The notes under the pieces: generated by a model
The model's database searches: none
What the model saw: only the letters and a program-made list of their open reading frames with translations
Told to the model about the DNA's origin: nothing
Shown: positions 24,426 through 31,939 of the stretch, piece by piece
How the letters are laid out: every line of letters begins with the position of its first letter
Numbering within the stretch: position 1 is the stretch's first letter
Position numbers and translations under genes: made by a program
NCBI GenBank assembly: GCA_027487435.1
Contig: JAIYDP010000307.1
Location: 1 to 36,609, forward strand
Reading direction: 5' to 3'
Length of the DNA stretch: 36,609 nucleotides
From: Verrucomicrobiaceae bacterium
Lineage (GTDB): Bacteria > Verrucomicrobiota > Verrucomicrobiia > Verrucomicrobiales > Akkermansiaceae

Positions 24426-25556
24426 ATGAAAACCATTCATTCCACCATCGTATCCACCGCCATTTCTCGTTTGTCCGCACTCGCCATTTCTGCCTTGGCC
24501 TACACGGGCATGGGTATCGCCCTAGCGCAGACCATCATTGTCGCCGACCCTAACGGCACCAATGGTTTGCGCAGCTATAGCATCAGCGGGGTTCCCATCA
24601 ATGCCTCACTCGTCCCTGGTACGGGGTTTCAGGGCCTCGCTCTTGAGGGATCCAACCTTTACATTGCGGATATGACTAGCAATGCACCGATGATCCGGCG
24701 CTCCACACTCAATGGCACTGGCGGCATTGCCACCAACGGATTCTTTACCATCGGAGGTACGCCGAATGGTCTAACTTCTCCCTTTGGCCTGGCTCTGACG
24801 ACCACCGACTTGTACATCGCGAATTTCAACAGCGGAAATGTCTTTCGCTACAATCTCGCTTCGGGGTTACAAACCTCCACCCTCTCTCTGAACAACATCA
24901 ATGGTGGTTACAATCCCAATCCCTACGGACTCGCCATCAAAGATGATACCCTGTGGGTTTCTCAGGCGACAACTGGAAACGGCGCAAGCACCATCAAAGG
25001 TTTCAGCCTCAGCAATTTCAATGGCGTCGCCACTCATACCATTAGCTCGGTGACGCTTCCTCTCGGCCTTACTGTGGCAGGAAATATTCTCTACGTTGTC
25101 AATAGCCCGTCGTCTGCAGGAGCGAGCGGCTCCGTTGAAACATTTGATGCCACCACCGGGACACTGATCGCGACTTTGGTCTCAGGACTCACAAAGCCAC
25201 AAGGGCTCACGGTTTATGACAACAAACTCTTCGTCACTGGCGGTGACGGCACAGTAAAAGGCTTTGATGCCACCACAGGAGCGGTGCTCGCTGGTTTTAC
25301 GACAATCACAGGTCTAAGTTCCCCCTATGGCATTGTGGTCACGCCTCAGTCTGTGGGAACGCTTACCATCGGCATGTATGCAGGCCTGACTGTCACGGGC
25401 ACCGTAGGAGCGCCTTATACAATCGAATACACAACTTCCCTCACCCCACCGATTGTCTGGACGCCCCTATCCACCGGAACGTTGATGACCAGCCCATTCC
25501 TCTACATCGACACCTCCATCATAGCCGGCTCACGTTTCTACCGTGCAACATTCTGA
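24426..25556 (+). CDS. Secreted NHL-like beta-propeller protein
   Basis: 376 residues. A signal peptide (cleavage near ALA-QTI) precedes repeats of about 40-45 residues. Each has the pattern 'PxGLAL...LYIAN...G.V..Y..ATG', for example SPFGLALTTTDLYIANFNSGNVFRY, PYGLAIKDDTLWVSQ, PLGLTVAGNILYVVN, KPQGLTVYDNKLFVT and SPYGIVVTPQ. This is the signature of an NHL/SMP-30-like propeller. The last 60 residues (VGAPYTIEYTTSL...FLYIDTSIIAGSRFYRATF) are the common C-terminal module of verrucomicrobial secreted proteins. Function unknown; binding to a surface polymer is plausible. Confidence 0.85.
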   Translation: MKTIHSTIVSTAISRLSALAISALAYTGMGIALAQTIIVADPNGTNGLRSYSISGVPINASLVPGTGFQGLALEGSNLYIADMTSNAPMIRRSTLNGTGGIATNGFFTIGGTPNGLTSPFGLALTTTDLYIANFNSGNVFRYNLASGLQTSTLSLNNINGGYNPNPYGLAIKDDTLWVSQATTGNGASTIKGFSLSNFNGVATHTISSVTLPLGLTVAGNILYVVNSPSSAGASGSVETFDATTGTLIATLVSGLTKPQGLTVYDNKLFVTGGDGTVKGFDATTGAVLAGFTTITGLSSPYGIVVTPQSVGTLTIGMYAGLTVTGTVGAPYTIEYTTSLTPPIVWTPLSTGTLMTSPFLYIDTSIIAGSRFYRATF

Positions 25557-25561
25557 AGCCC

Positions 25562-25711
25562 TTGCTGGACGACGAATGCATCCAGTGGTATGCCGAAGCC
25601 ACAGCGGTATTTCCCGCTGGAACCACGAATGGCGACCTCATCCGTGGGCAAGTTCCCACCATCTACAATCCACCTACTCCCGCTACTGCGCCAACTGCTC
25701 CACCCGCTTGA
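25562..25711 (+). pseudogene. C-terminal gene remnant with its own terminator
   Basis: Six bases after the propeller gene stop, a different frame reads protein-like for about 49 codons: LLDDECIQWYAEATAVFPAG, then GDLIRGQVPTIYNPPTP and a Pro/Ala/Thr tail to TGA 25709-25711. It has no ATG and no room for one, since the frame overlaps the end of the propeller gene. It is most simply the 3' end of a gene whose front has been lost. The terminator at 25744-25775 directly follows it. Family not recognised. Confidence 0.4.
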
Positions 25712-25743
25712 GGGTGGAAAATCGGCATTTTTTGCCAGCAAAG

Positions 25744-25775
25744 AGGGCTGTTTCACCACGAAACAGCCTTTTTTC
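25744..25775 (+). terminator. Strong intrinsic terminator
   Basis: GGCTGTTTC (25747-25755) and GAAACAGCC (25761-25769) form a perfect 9-bp stem with the loop ACCAC. It is followed by six Ts (25770-25775) and preceded by an A-rich run. It ends transcription from the propeller gene at 24426. Confidence 0.9.
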
Positions 25776-25832
25776 GTAAAAATTTAGCAAATTTCCTGGG
25801 GGAACCATGCCTGTTTGGCTGAAAAACGTACC

Positions 25833-26050
25833 TAGGAGGCCAGTTTACGCCATAGGAGACACGGCCAAGCACGGAGGAGGCACGGCCATGCACGTAGGAG
25901 AGTTGGTCAAGCACGTAGGAGGCATGGCTAAGCATAGCGGACTTACCGCCAAGCACAGAGGAGGGCGGCGCAGGCACACAGGAATTACTGAGCAACTACG
26001 CAGGGGGGGCGAGCAGGCTTGTAGGAGGTGCGAGTAGGCATTTAGGAGGC
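25833..26050. repeat. Array of about eleven imperfect 21-bp tandem repeats
   Basis: TAGGAGGC-like cores begin at 25833, 25853, 25874, 25895, 25916, 25937, 25958, 25979, about 26001, 26022 and 26043. Spacings are 20, then 21 throughout except for one 22-base step. Between cores a GCCAAGCACG-like segment recurs (for example GGCCAAGCAC, GGCCATGCAC, GGTCAAGCAC, CCGCCAAGCAC). Divergence between units is high in the 3' half. The 21-bp unit keeps frame, so both strands show open heptapeptide-repeat frames (plus 25807-26037, for example TAKHGGG, TAMHVGE; minus 25845-26126, for example SPLCLAV, SPLCLAM). I cannot say that either is translated. Confidence 0.85.
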
Positions 26051-26122
26051 GCGGGAACTCCCCTCGGGAAGGCAACCAAGCGCTCCCTCCGCTTTCGCCT
26101 CCGGCTTCTCCGTCGATGCCCG

Positions 26123-26320
26123 TCACGGCTCCAGTTCCACCTTCGAATCAGCCACCGCAACTTGCAGTAGATCCCTCTGCACCTCAATCTGTGAGTTCAA
26201 CAAAATACTGTGGATCGTCGGAATCTGCCTAGCGTTGATGGGTTCCTTCTTTATCTTTAAGAAGAGAACATGAAGGGGCGATTGTGTGCTTTCATTTCTA
26301 CTCTTCAGATTTGCGAATGT
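26123..26320 (-). pseudogene. Minus-strand C-terminal gene remnant
   Basis: Reading the minus strand down to a TGA at 26125-26123, the frame gives convincing helical protein sequence: KKEPINARQIPTIHSILL, then QIEVQRDLLQVAVADSKVELEP. The frame opens just after an in-frame stop near 26324 and has no ATG, GTG or TTG in a useful place. A short ATG frame in another phase (MKNIRKSEE, 26327-26298) lies at its upstream end, as if a frameshift separated the start from the body. Family not recognised. Together with the plus-strand remnant and repeats it makes 25557-26451 a gene graveyard. Confidence 0.35.
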
Positions 26321-26451
26321 TTTTCATGACCCGTTCCCCACAAGCTCACTCCGAACCGCTCGATGGCTTCAGCATCCTTTACAGCCCCAGAGCGGTTTTG
26401 AGGGGCACTGCATCGATTTTTGCGGTCGGTACTACTACCAAATCGCAGCGG

Positions 26452-26988
26452 TTAGGATTCGCTTTCTTCATCGAAGCGATAGACTTTGCGGGCTCGTTGT
26501 TCTTTTTTTTGGCCGCGGGCGGCGCGGAAGAACGTTTGAATCAGGTCGAGGCATTCGTCGGCTAGGACGCCAGCGGTGATTTCGCAAGCGTGATTGAGCG
26601 GAGGATTGGATTGCAGGAGGTTGATCCAGCCGCCTGCGGCTCCCGCTTTTGGGTCGGCACAGCCGAAAACGACGCGGGTCGGGCGGCAATGAACGATGGC
26701 TCCTGCGCACATGGGGCAGGGCTCTTTGGTGACATACAGGGTGCATTCCTCAAGCCGCCAATCACCGATGGCGTTTTGTGCTGCGGTGAGGCAAAGCATT
26801 TCGGCATGTGCCGTAGCATCCTTCAGGGTCTCGACTTGGTTCCAAGCGCGGGCGATGATTTTCCCTTCGCGGACGACGACAGCGCCGACGGGGACTTCAC
26901 CTACGGCATTGGCTTTATGCGCTTCACGCAACGCTTGGCGCATGTAGTACTCGTCGCTTTGTAGGTCGATGATCGGCGTTACTTCCAT
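26452..26988 (-). CDS. tadA: tRNA-specific adenosine deaminase
   Basis: 178 residues. It deaminates the wobble adenosine (A34) of tRNA-Arg to inosine. It has the cytidine/deoxycytidylate-deaminase zinc site: H61-A-E63 (ATAHAEML) and P90-C91-P-M-C94 (EPCPMCAGAIVH), plus the TadA-typical VPVGAVVV and DPKAGAAGG. The first ATG (26988) gives an extra 15 residues before the usual MRQALREAHK start; both are possible. The C-terminal tail (GQKKEQRARK) is basic. It stands alone, 220 bp from icd. Confidence 0.94.
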   Translation of the reverse strand: MEVTPIIDLQSDEYYMRQALREAHKANAVGEVPVGAVVVREGKIIARAWNQVETLKDATAHAEMLCLTAAQNAIGDWRLEECTLYVTKEPCPMCAGAIVHCRPTRVVFGCADPKAGAAGGWINLLQSNPPLNHACEITAGVLADECLDLIQTFFRAARGQKKEQRARKVYRFDEESES

Positions 26989-27020
26989 GGCTTGCTAGAA
27001 TGCGTCATCAATTTTTTTCG

Positions 27021-27163
27021 CAACTGATTTCACGAATGTTACTGATTTCTTAGAGGCTAGGCAGGGATTTTTAGAGGAAATCGAGAATGAGGTTCGCAAT
27101 GATCCCCCGAAAATCTCTATCATGAAATGCTTGAAAAAATCAGTAAGTCAGTGAAATCAGTTG
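27021..27163. repeat. Inverted repeat built from ACTGATTT motifs
   Basis: Left arm CAACTGATTTCAC (27021-27033) and TTACTGATTT (27039-27048). The right arm holds their exact reverse complements, AAATCAGTAA (27137-27146) and GTGAAATCAGTTG (27151-27163). Inner spacers are 5 and 4 bases, and the interior between arms is 88 bases. The 8-mer ACTGATTT therefore occurs four times, twice on each strand. It lies between icd and tadA (both minus). No target-site duplication or T-run seen. Confidence 0.8.
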
Positions 27164-27208
27164 TCGAAATGATGCATATTCGGTGGATCACCCTGGCGGG
27201 TGACGCGC

Positions 27209-28501
27209 TTACATGTTGGCGATGATGTTGTCGCCGAATTCGGAGCATTTCAGGAGGGAGGCTCCTTCCATGAGGCGGGCGAAGTCGTAGGTGACGTTTT
27301 TGGAACCGATGGCACCGTTGAGGCCCTTGATGATGAGGTCAGCAGCTTCGTTCCAACCGAGGTAGCGTAACATCATTTCTCCCGAGAGCACCACGGAGCC
27401 AGGGTTGACTTGGTCCTTGTCGGCGTATTTCGGCGCGGTGCCATGGGTGGCTTCAAAGATGGCGTGGCCGGTGATGTAGTTGATGTTACCACCGGGCGCG
27501 ATGCCGATGCCGCCGACTTGCGCGGCGAGCGCATCGGAGAGGTAGTCGCCATTGAGGTTGAGGGTGGCAATGACATCGAAGTCAGTGGGGCGGGTGAGGA
27601 CTTGCTGAAGGGTGATGTCGGCAATGGCGTCTTTGATGATGAGGCCGGCACCGGGCAGACCCTCGGGGATGACACACCATGGGCCGCCGTCGATTTCGAC
27701 GGCACCGAATTCGGTCTTGGCGCAGTCGTAACCCCAATCACGGAAGGCACCTTCGGTGTATTTCATGATATTGCCTTTGTGGACAAGAGTGAGGGACTTG
27801 CGACCTTGGTCGATGGCGTATTGGATAGCGGCGCGGACGAGGCGTTGGGTTCCGGTTTTGGAAACCGGCTTGAAGCCGACACCGACGAGTTCGGGTGATT
27901 CTTCGCCGAAGCGGATTTTTTTGAAATCGGCAGGGAAGTTTTCTTTGAGGAAAGCGAGGGATTTCATGGCTTTGTCGCTGCCAGCTTCAAAGTCGATGCC
28001 TGCGTAGATATCCTCGGTATTTTCGCGGAAAATGACCATGTCCACGAGTTCTGGGTGCTTGACGGGGCTGGGCACACCAGTGAAATACTGGACGGGGCGG
28101 AGGCAGACATAAAGGTCGAGGATTTGACGCAGCGCGACGTTAAGGGAGCGGATGCCGCCGCCCACGGGTGTGGTGAGTGGGCCTTTGATGCCGACGAGAA
28201 ATTCGCGGAAGGCCGTGAGTGTGTCCTCAGGGAGCCATGCTTGTCCAAGATCGGGGGCGGAGTCTTTGAACATGTTGAAGGATTTTTCGCCAGCAAAGAC
28301 CTCGAACCAGGAGATTTTTCGGGTGCCATGGTAGGCTTTTTCCACGGCGGCATCGAGAACGCGCACGGAAGAGCGCCAGATATCGCGCCCTGTGCCATCG
28401 CCTTCGATGTAGGGAATGACGGGATTGTTCGGTACAGAAAGAACGCCGTCAAGGATGGTGATTTTTTCTCCTGCGGGTGGTGTGATGTTTTGGTAGGACA
28501 T
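27209..28501 (-). CDS. icd: Isocitrate dehydrogenase (NADP-type)
   Basis: 430 residues. It oxidatively decarboxylates isocitrate to 2-oxoglutarate in the TCA cycle. Substrate-binding residues sit in [13 protein letters not shown] (R118, S119, N121, R125), where S119 corresponds to the regulatory phosphoserine of E. coli Icd; R135 is in LRPVQYF. The metal site is in [21 protein letters not shown], and the cofactor loop is [21 protein letters not shown]. Length and motifs fit the dimeric bacterial type I enzyme. No AceK phosphatase/kinase gene is in the window. A possible promoter is at 28526-28554. Monocistronic. Confidence 0.95.
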   Translation of the reverse strand: MSYQNITPPAGEKITILDGVLSVPNNPVIPYIEGDGTGRDIWRSSVRVLDAAVEKAYHGTRKISWFEVFAGEKSFNMFKDSAPDLGQAWLPEDTLTAFREFLVGIKGPLTTPVGGGIRSLNVALRQILDLYVCLRPVQYFTGVPSPVKHPELVDMVIFRENTEDIYAGIDFEAGSDKAMKSLAFLKENFPADFKKIRFGEESPELVGVGFKPVSKTGTQRLVRAAIQYAIDQGRKSLTLVHKGNIMKYTEGAFRDWGYDCAKTEFGAVEIDGGPWCVIPEGLPGAGLIIKDAIADITLQQVLTRPTDFDVIATLNLNGDYLSDALAAQVGGIGIAPGGNINYITGHAIFEATHGTAPKYADKDQVNPGSVVLSGEMMLRYLGWNEAADLIIKGLNGAIGSKNVTYDFARLMEGASLLKCSEFGDNIIANM

Positions 28502-29026
28502 AGGGTGTTTGCGATTGCCAAGAAATTTTTAGCGGCATGATGATGATCTGACAAGCAGGGAAAGCGGGAAATTGCGCATAAGATTCGGTTTTGATGGCGT
28601 TGGGAGATGTTGTGCGCGCATTGTGAATAACTTGTTGGTAATAGGAAAGAACTGGATTTTTCGTTGTGATGGAAAACAGTCGAGGCCACGATGTGTCGTG
28701 ATTTTTCGATGATATAGCGGAGATTTGGGGCGAAATATTGAGGGATACGAATCATTAAGCCGTGTTGACGAAGTGATTCTATTGATTGATTTTTCAATAA
28801 AAATACCAGCAATCGAGGCCAAACGAAGGAACATTTACGTAAAATGCTTGGGAAATGAGGAAAAAAGCAGGAATTTTCACAATGAAGGGACGAGGTGAAA
28901 CCGTAGTTGTTGGCAGGCATTGTGAATAAGTTGGGAAAAAGCGAACTTTTTTCTTCATTGCTGCAAGAAGTTGTGAAGATACTCATGCCTTGAAGCGTCA
29001 TAGCGTCAACGAATCGAGATGGAGAT
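28502..29026. other. 525-bp AT-rich divergent intergenic region with two DnaA-box matches
   Basis: TGTGAATAA, the reverse complement of TTATTCACA, occurs at 28622-28630 and again at 28921-28929. Both match the DnaA-box consensus TTATNCACA. A one-mismatch variant (ATTTTCACA) is at about 28873-28881. The region is AT-rich, lies between divergent icd and the SGNH hydrolase, and has no credible gene; the open minus frame at 28529-28834 shows no protein-like pattern. It may be a DnaA-binding control region or simply a promoter region. Confidence 0.4.
28526..28554 (-). promoter_or_regulatory. Possible sigma70 promoter of icd
   Basis: On the minus strand, TTGTCA (28554-28549), a 17-base spacer and TAAAAA (28531-28526). 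The -35 matches 5 of 6 bases and the -10 matches 4 of 6. The leader to the ATG at 28501 would be under 20 bases. Plausible but not strong. Confidence 0.35.
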
Positions 29027-29779
29027 ATGAGATATTGTGCGATAAGTTTTTTTGCGTGGCTACCGCTGATGATTTTTTCCCAAGAGGAAAAGCCGAAGGA
29101 AGTCAAGACTCCGAGCACATTGGTGGCGGTGACGCAAGATCGAGATAAAGCGGTGTATGACTGGAACAAGCGTCATCAGGAGGTTTTGGAGATCGGCAAA
29201 GAAAGTTCGGCGGATGTTGTATTTTTAGGGGACTCGATTATTCATTATTGGGGTGGCCTTCCTAAGGCTCCCTACGCTCGCGGACAGGCCTCATGGGATG
29301 AATTATTTCAGGGAAAGAGAGTGGTGAATTTAGGCTTTGGATGGGATCGGGTCGAAAACGTCCTGTGGCGCGTGCAAAATGGTGAACTGCTGGCCCATAA
29401 ACCGCGAGTGGTAGTTTTGGCGATTGGGACGAACAATTTGCAAGAGAATTCAGCTGCGGATATTCGGCAAGGGATTGTGAATGTTTGCAAAGAAATTCGG
29501 ACCTTGTTACCGAACTGTAAGGTTCATGTGATCGGGATCCTGCCTCGCATGTTGCCAGCAAAAGTGCTTGCCACCCCCGCAGCGGTGAACACGCAGTTGC
29601 ATCAGCATCTTTCAGGGCTGGAAGGCGTGCATTTTCATGATATTTCGCAGGCTTTTTTGGATGAACAGGGTGCCTTGCGTGGGCAGTTTTTCAGCGATGG
29701 TCTTCACCCGAATGAGAAAGGATATGCGCGCTTTGCAAACGAAATTCGCAACGTGATTGGGACTTCGGGCAACGAGTGA
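29027..29779 (+). CDS. Secreted SGNH/GDSL hydrolase (PAF-acetylhydrolase beta-like)
   Basis: 250 residues with an N-terminal signal (MRYCAISFFAWLPLMIFS). All four SGNH blocks are intact: S70 in VVFLGDSIIHYW (block I), G103 in NLGFGWDRVENVLWR (block II), N136 in LAIGTNN (block III), and D224-x-x-H227 in FSDGLHPNEKGY (block V). It resembles the PAF-acetylhydrolase beta subunit / GDSL_2 group. In verrucomicrobia such enzymes often deacetylate polysaccharides, but the substrate here is unknown. It contrasts with the degenerate SGNH module in the giant protein at 11194. It converges with the PP2C gene with only 4 bp between them. Confidence 0.9.
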   Translation: MRYCAISFFAWLPLMIFSQEEKPKEVKTPSTLVAVTQDRDKAVYDWNKRHQEVLEIGKESSADVVFLGDSIIHYWGGLPKAPYARGQASWDELFQGKRVVNLGFGWDRVENVLWRVQNGELLAHKPRVVVLAIGTNNLQENSAADIRQGIVNVCKEIRTLLPNCKVHVIGILPRMLPAKVLATPAAVNTQLHQHLSGLEGVHFHDISQAFLDEQGALRGQFFSDGLHPNEKGYARFANEIRNVIGTSGNE

Positions 29780-29783
29780 GCGC

Positions 29784-30632
29784 TCAGAGAATCTCGATTA
29801 GGATCGCGGTGGTATTGTCTCTGCCAGACTCGGCAATGGATTCTTGGATCAATTCCTTCGTACGCAATTCTCCTGACGGGCTATCCAGTCGGCAAAAGTC
29901 CTCGATTTTGTGGTCGCGCAGGCCATCGATGAGGCCATCGGAACAAATAAGAAAACGATCACCAGGGCATAGCTTGACGCGACCGAGATGGGGTTCGAGG
30001 TATTGTGCGCCGCCGCCCATGACTTGGAGCAATCGATTGCGCATCGGGTGTGAGCGAGCTTCGCGCTCATTGATTTTCCCCTCGCGGTACAGCAAGCCGA
30101 CATAGGTGTGATCTTCGGTGATTTGCGACATTTTTCCGACGCTAGGGAGATAATAGATGCGGCTATCGCCGATGTGACCAAAATGCATCCATTCTTCTGT
30201 GAACCAACACAAACTCAGCGTGGCGCCCATACCGTTGCATTCTTCGTAGGATTTGCCTAGGTGAAGCATGGCTTGATGAATTCGTTCGAAAAGTTCACCC
30301 ATCACATCTGCGGAGCCGCTATCAATTTTCACGACGCGCATGGCAAGACTTTTGGGGAGTAATTGCGTGATTTTCTCTACCGCAATTTTACTGGCAAATT
30401 CGCCAGACTTGGCTCCCCCCATGCCATCGCTAACGGCAAAGACAAAATCGGCACCATGAATGGAGCCCTCGCCCGTCTTGCCGAGGTAGCGCACTTCTTT
30501 GGCATCGAACGTTACAGCAAGAAATGCGTCTTCGTTGTTGCGCCGAAAACGCCCCACATCCGATAGCCCAGACCAGCGCAATCCTTGGATTTGTGAGTTT
30601 GTAGCGTCTTGTTCAGCTGCGACTTGCGACAT
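29784..30632 (-). CDS. PP2C-type serine/threonine protein phosphatase
   Basis: 282 residues. It has the complete PP2C metal-binding motif set: SDVGRFRRNNEDAF (E34, D35), AVSDGMGGAKSGEFA (D69), HIGDSRIYYL, EDHTYVG, LICSDGLIDGL and a final SGRDNTTAILIEIL. This is a stand-alone catalytic domain of the bacterial Stp/PrpC kind, cytoplasmic, with a 15-residue N-terminal extension. A cognate Hanks-type kinase is not in the window. It is transcribed divergently from glutamine synthetase, with 173 bp between starts, and converges with the SGNH hydrolase. Confidence 0.93.
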   Translation of the reverse strand: MSQVAAEQDATNSQIQGLRWSGLSDVGRFRRNNEDAFLAVTFDAKEVRYLGKTGEGSIHGADFVFAVSDGMGGAKSGEFASKIAVEKITQLLPKSLAMRVVKIDSGSADVMGELFERIHQAMLHLGKSYEECNGMGATLSLCWFTEEWMHFGHIGDSRIYYLPSVGKMSQITEDHTYVGLLYREGKINEREARSHPMRNRLLQVMGGGAQYLEPHLGRVKLCPGDRFLICSDGLIDGLRDHKIEDFCRLDSPSGELRTKELIQESIAESGRDNTTAILIEIL

Positions 30633-30695
30633 TTTTACAAACTACATTCGAGATTTGAGGCAAGCAACACGAAAAAAATTCCATATTTTTCGATT

Positions 30696-30712
30696 TTGGC
30701 ACGATTTATGCT
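30696..30712 (+). promoter_or_regulatory. Sigma54 (RpoN) promoter of glutamine synthetase
   Basis: TTGGCACG-ATTT-ATGCT matches the -24/-12 consensus YTGGCACG-N4-TTGCW with one mismatch (A for the first T of TTGC). The invariant GG (30698-30699) and GC (30710-30711) are correctly spaced. Transcription should start near 30722, giving a leader of about 84 bases to the ATG at 30806. An NtrC-type activator would then be expected; I did not find a convincing upstream activator site. Confidence 0.8.
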
Positions 30713-30805
30713 TACTTTTTTTCCGATGTCACCCCGAAAGAATTTTCTGGTTAGTCAGAAGAATCTGTAGAGACTTGTGGCGTCACCCAAACAAGAACTA
30801 CCACA

Positions 30806-31825
30806 ATGCCGAAATTCAAACTCGAATACATCTGGCTCGACGGTTATACACCAACCGCAGGGCTCCGCAGCAAAACACAAATCAAGTCGTTTGACGAATT
30901 CCCTACCCTCGAACAACTTCCCAATTGGGGATTCGATGGCAGCTCAACCATGCAAGCCGAAGGCCGCAGCTCCGATTGCGTGCTCAAGCCTGTTGCTGTC
31001 TATCCTGATTCCACCCGCCTGAATGGTGTATTGGTGATGTGCGAGGTCATGATGCCTGATGGCGTTACACCGCACCCAACCAACACACGTGCCACGATTC
31101 TCGATGATCCAGGCACATGGTTTGGTTTTGAACAGGAGTATTTCCTTTATCAAAATGGTGCACCACTCGGATTCCCGAAAGATGGTTATCCTGCACCACA
31201 AGGCCCCTATTACTGCGGTGCTGGCTATAAGTATGTTGGCGATATCGCTCGTCAGATCGTCGAAGAGCATCTCGATCTCTGCCTCGAAGCAGGAATCAAC
31301 CATGAGGGCATCAACGCCGAGGTGGCGAAGGGTCAGTGGGAATTCCAAATTTTCGGCAAGGGCTCCAAAACAGCAGCTGACCAAATCTGGGTGGCTCGTT
31401 ATTTGTTGCTTCGCGTTTGCGAAAGCTACGGCGTCGATGTCGAGTGGCATTGCAAGCCTTTGGGCATGCACGCTGACTGGAACGGCTCTGGTATGCACTG
31501 CAATTTCTCCACGGAATACATGCGCGAAACTGGTGGCAAAGAATACTTCGAGAAGCTTATGGCACAATTTGAGAAAAACTGCCTCGAGCACATTGCAGTC
31601 TATGGCCCAGACAATCACATGCGCCTGACCGGCTTGCATGAAACGCAAGCGATCGATCGTTTCTCCTACGGCGTCGCAGACCGCGGTGCATCGGTGCGTG
31701 TTCCTCACAGCTTCGTCAACAACGGCTACAAAGGATATCTGGAAGATCGTCGCCCCAACAGCCAAGGCGATCCTTACGCCATTGCTGGCCGCGTGCTGAA
31801 AACTATCAGCGAAGTTGCGATCTAA
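30806..31825 (+). CDS. glnA: Glutamine synthetase, type II
   Basis: 339 residues, which is the GSII (eukaryotic-type) length and not the about 470 of GSI. It makes glutamine from glutamate, ammonia and ATP. Family motifs: LEYIWLDGYTPTAGLRSKT, NWGFDGSST, WFGFEQEYFLY (metal ligands), AGINHEGINAEVAKGQWEFQ, GSGMHCNFSTEYMR, the ATP-site HETQAIDRFSYGVADRGASVR, and DRRPNSQGDPY. GSII lacks the adenylylation loop of GSI, so control should be transcriptional. The sigma54 promoter upstream supports that; rhizobial glnII is controlled the same way by NtrC. An intrinsic terminator follows. Confidence 0.95.
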   Translation: MPKFKLEYIWLDGYTPTAGLRSKTQIKSFDEFPTLEQLPNWGFDGSSTMQAEGRSSDCVLKPVAVYPDSTRLNGVLVMCEVMMPDGVTPHPTNTRATILDDPGTWFGFEQEYFLYQNGAPLGFPKDGYPAPQGPYYCGAGYKYVGDIARQIVEEHLDLCLEAGINHEGINAEVAKGQWEFQIFGKGSKTAADQIWVARYLLLRVCESYGVDVEWHCKPLGMHADWNGSGMHCNFSTEYMRETGGKEYFEKLMAQFEKNCLEHIAVYGPDNHMRLTGLHETQAIDRFSYGVADRGASVRVPHSFVNNGYKGYLEDRRPNSQGDPYAIAGRVLKTISEVAI

Positions 31826-31849
31826 TTGATCCGACGAATCGCCTTCACA

Positions 31850-31882
31850 AACCCAGAGCTTCCCATGGCTCTGGGTTTTTTT
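31850..31882 (+). terminator. Intrinsic terminator after glutamine synthetase
   Basis: AACCCAGAGC (31850-31859) pairs with GCTCTGGGTT (31868-31877) around the loop TTCCCATG. The stem runs into seven Ts (31876-31882). It lies about 25 bp after the stop. Confidence 0.92.
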
Positions 31883-31939
31883 CTTATGGCATGGATTTCG
31901 TCTTGCAACATTCGTCTTTGCCTCACAAAGTAATTTCCG

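Larger units (their letters stand above)
25557..26451. other. 895-bp stretch without an intact gene
   Basis: It contains, in order, the plus-strand remnant (25562-25711), the terminator (25744-25775), the 21-bp repeat array (25833-26050), the minus-strand remnant (26123-26320) and about 120 bp with nothing recognisable before the end of tadA. There are no transposase fragments or obvious attachment sites. Confidence 0.6.

Noticed and set aside
25833..26050. CRISPR array
   Set aside because: The units are contiguous 21-bp repeats without unique spacers, are strongly degenerate, and no cas gene is nearby.
27188..27203. Hairpin TCACCC-TGGC-GGGTGA just after the icd stop as a terminator
   Set aside because: Only 6 bp and not followed by a T-run on the minus strand.
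28529..28834. 101-codon minus-strand open frame upstream of icd
   Set aside because: Lies in an AT-rich regulatory region, overlaps the likely icd promoter and shows no protein-like composition.
27964..29169. Minus-strand open frame of about 400 codons crossing the icd start and the intergenic region
   Set aside because: Overlaps icd in another phase and the start of the SGNH gene; composition is not protein-like.
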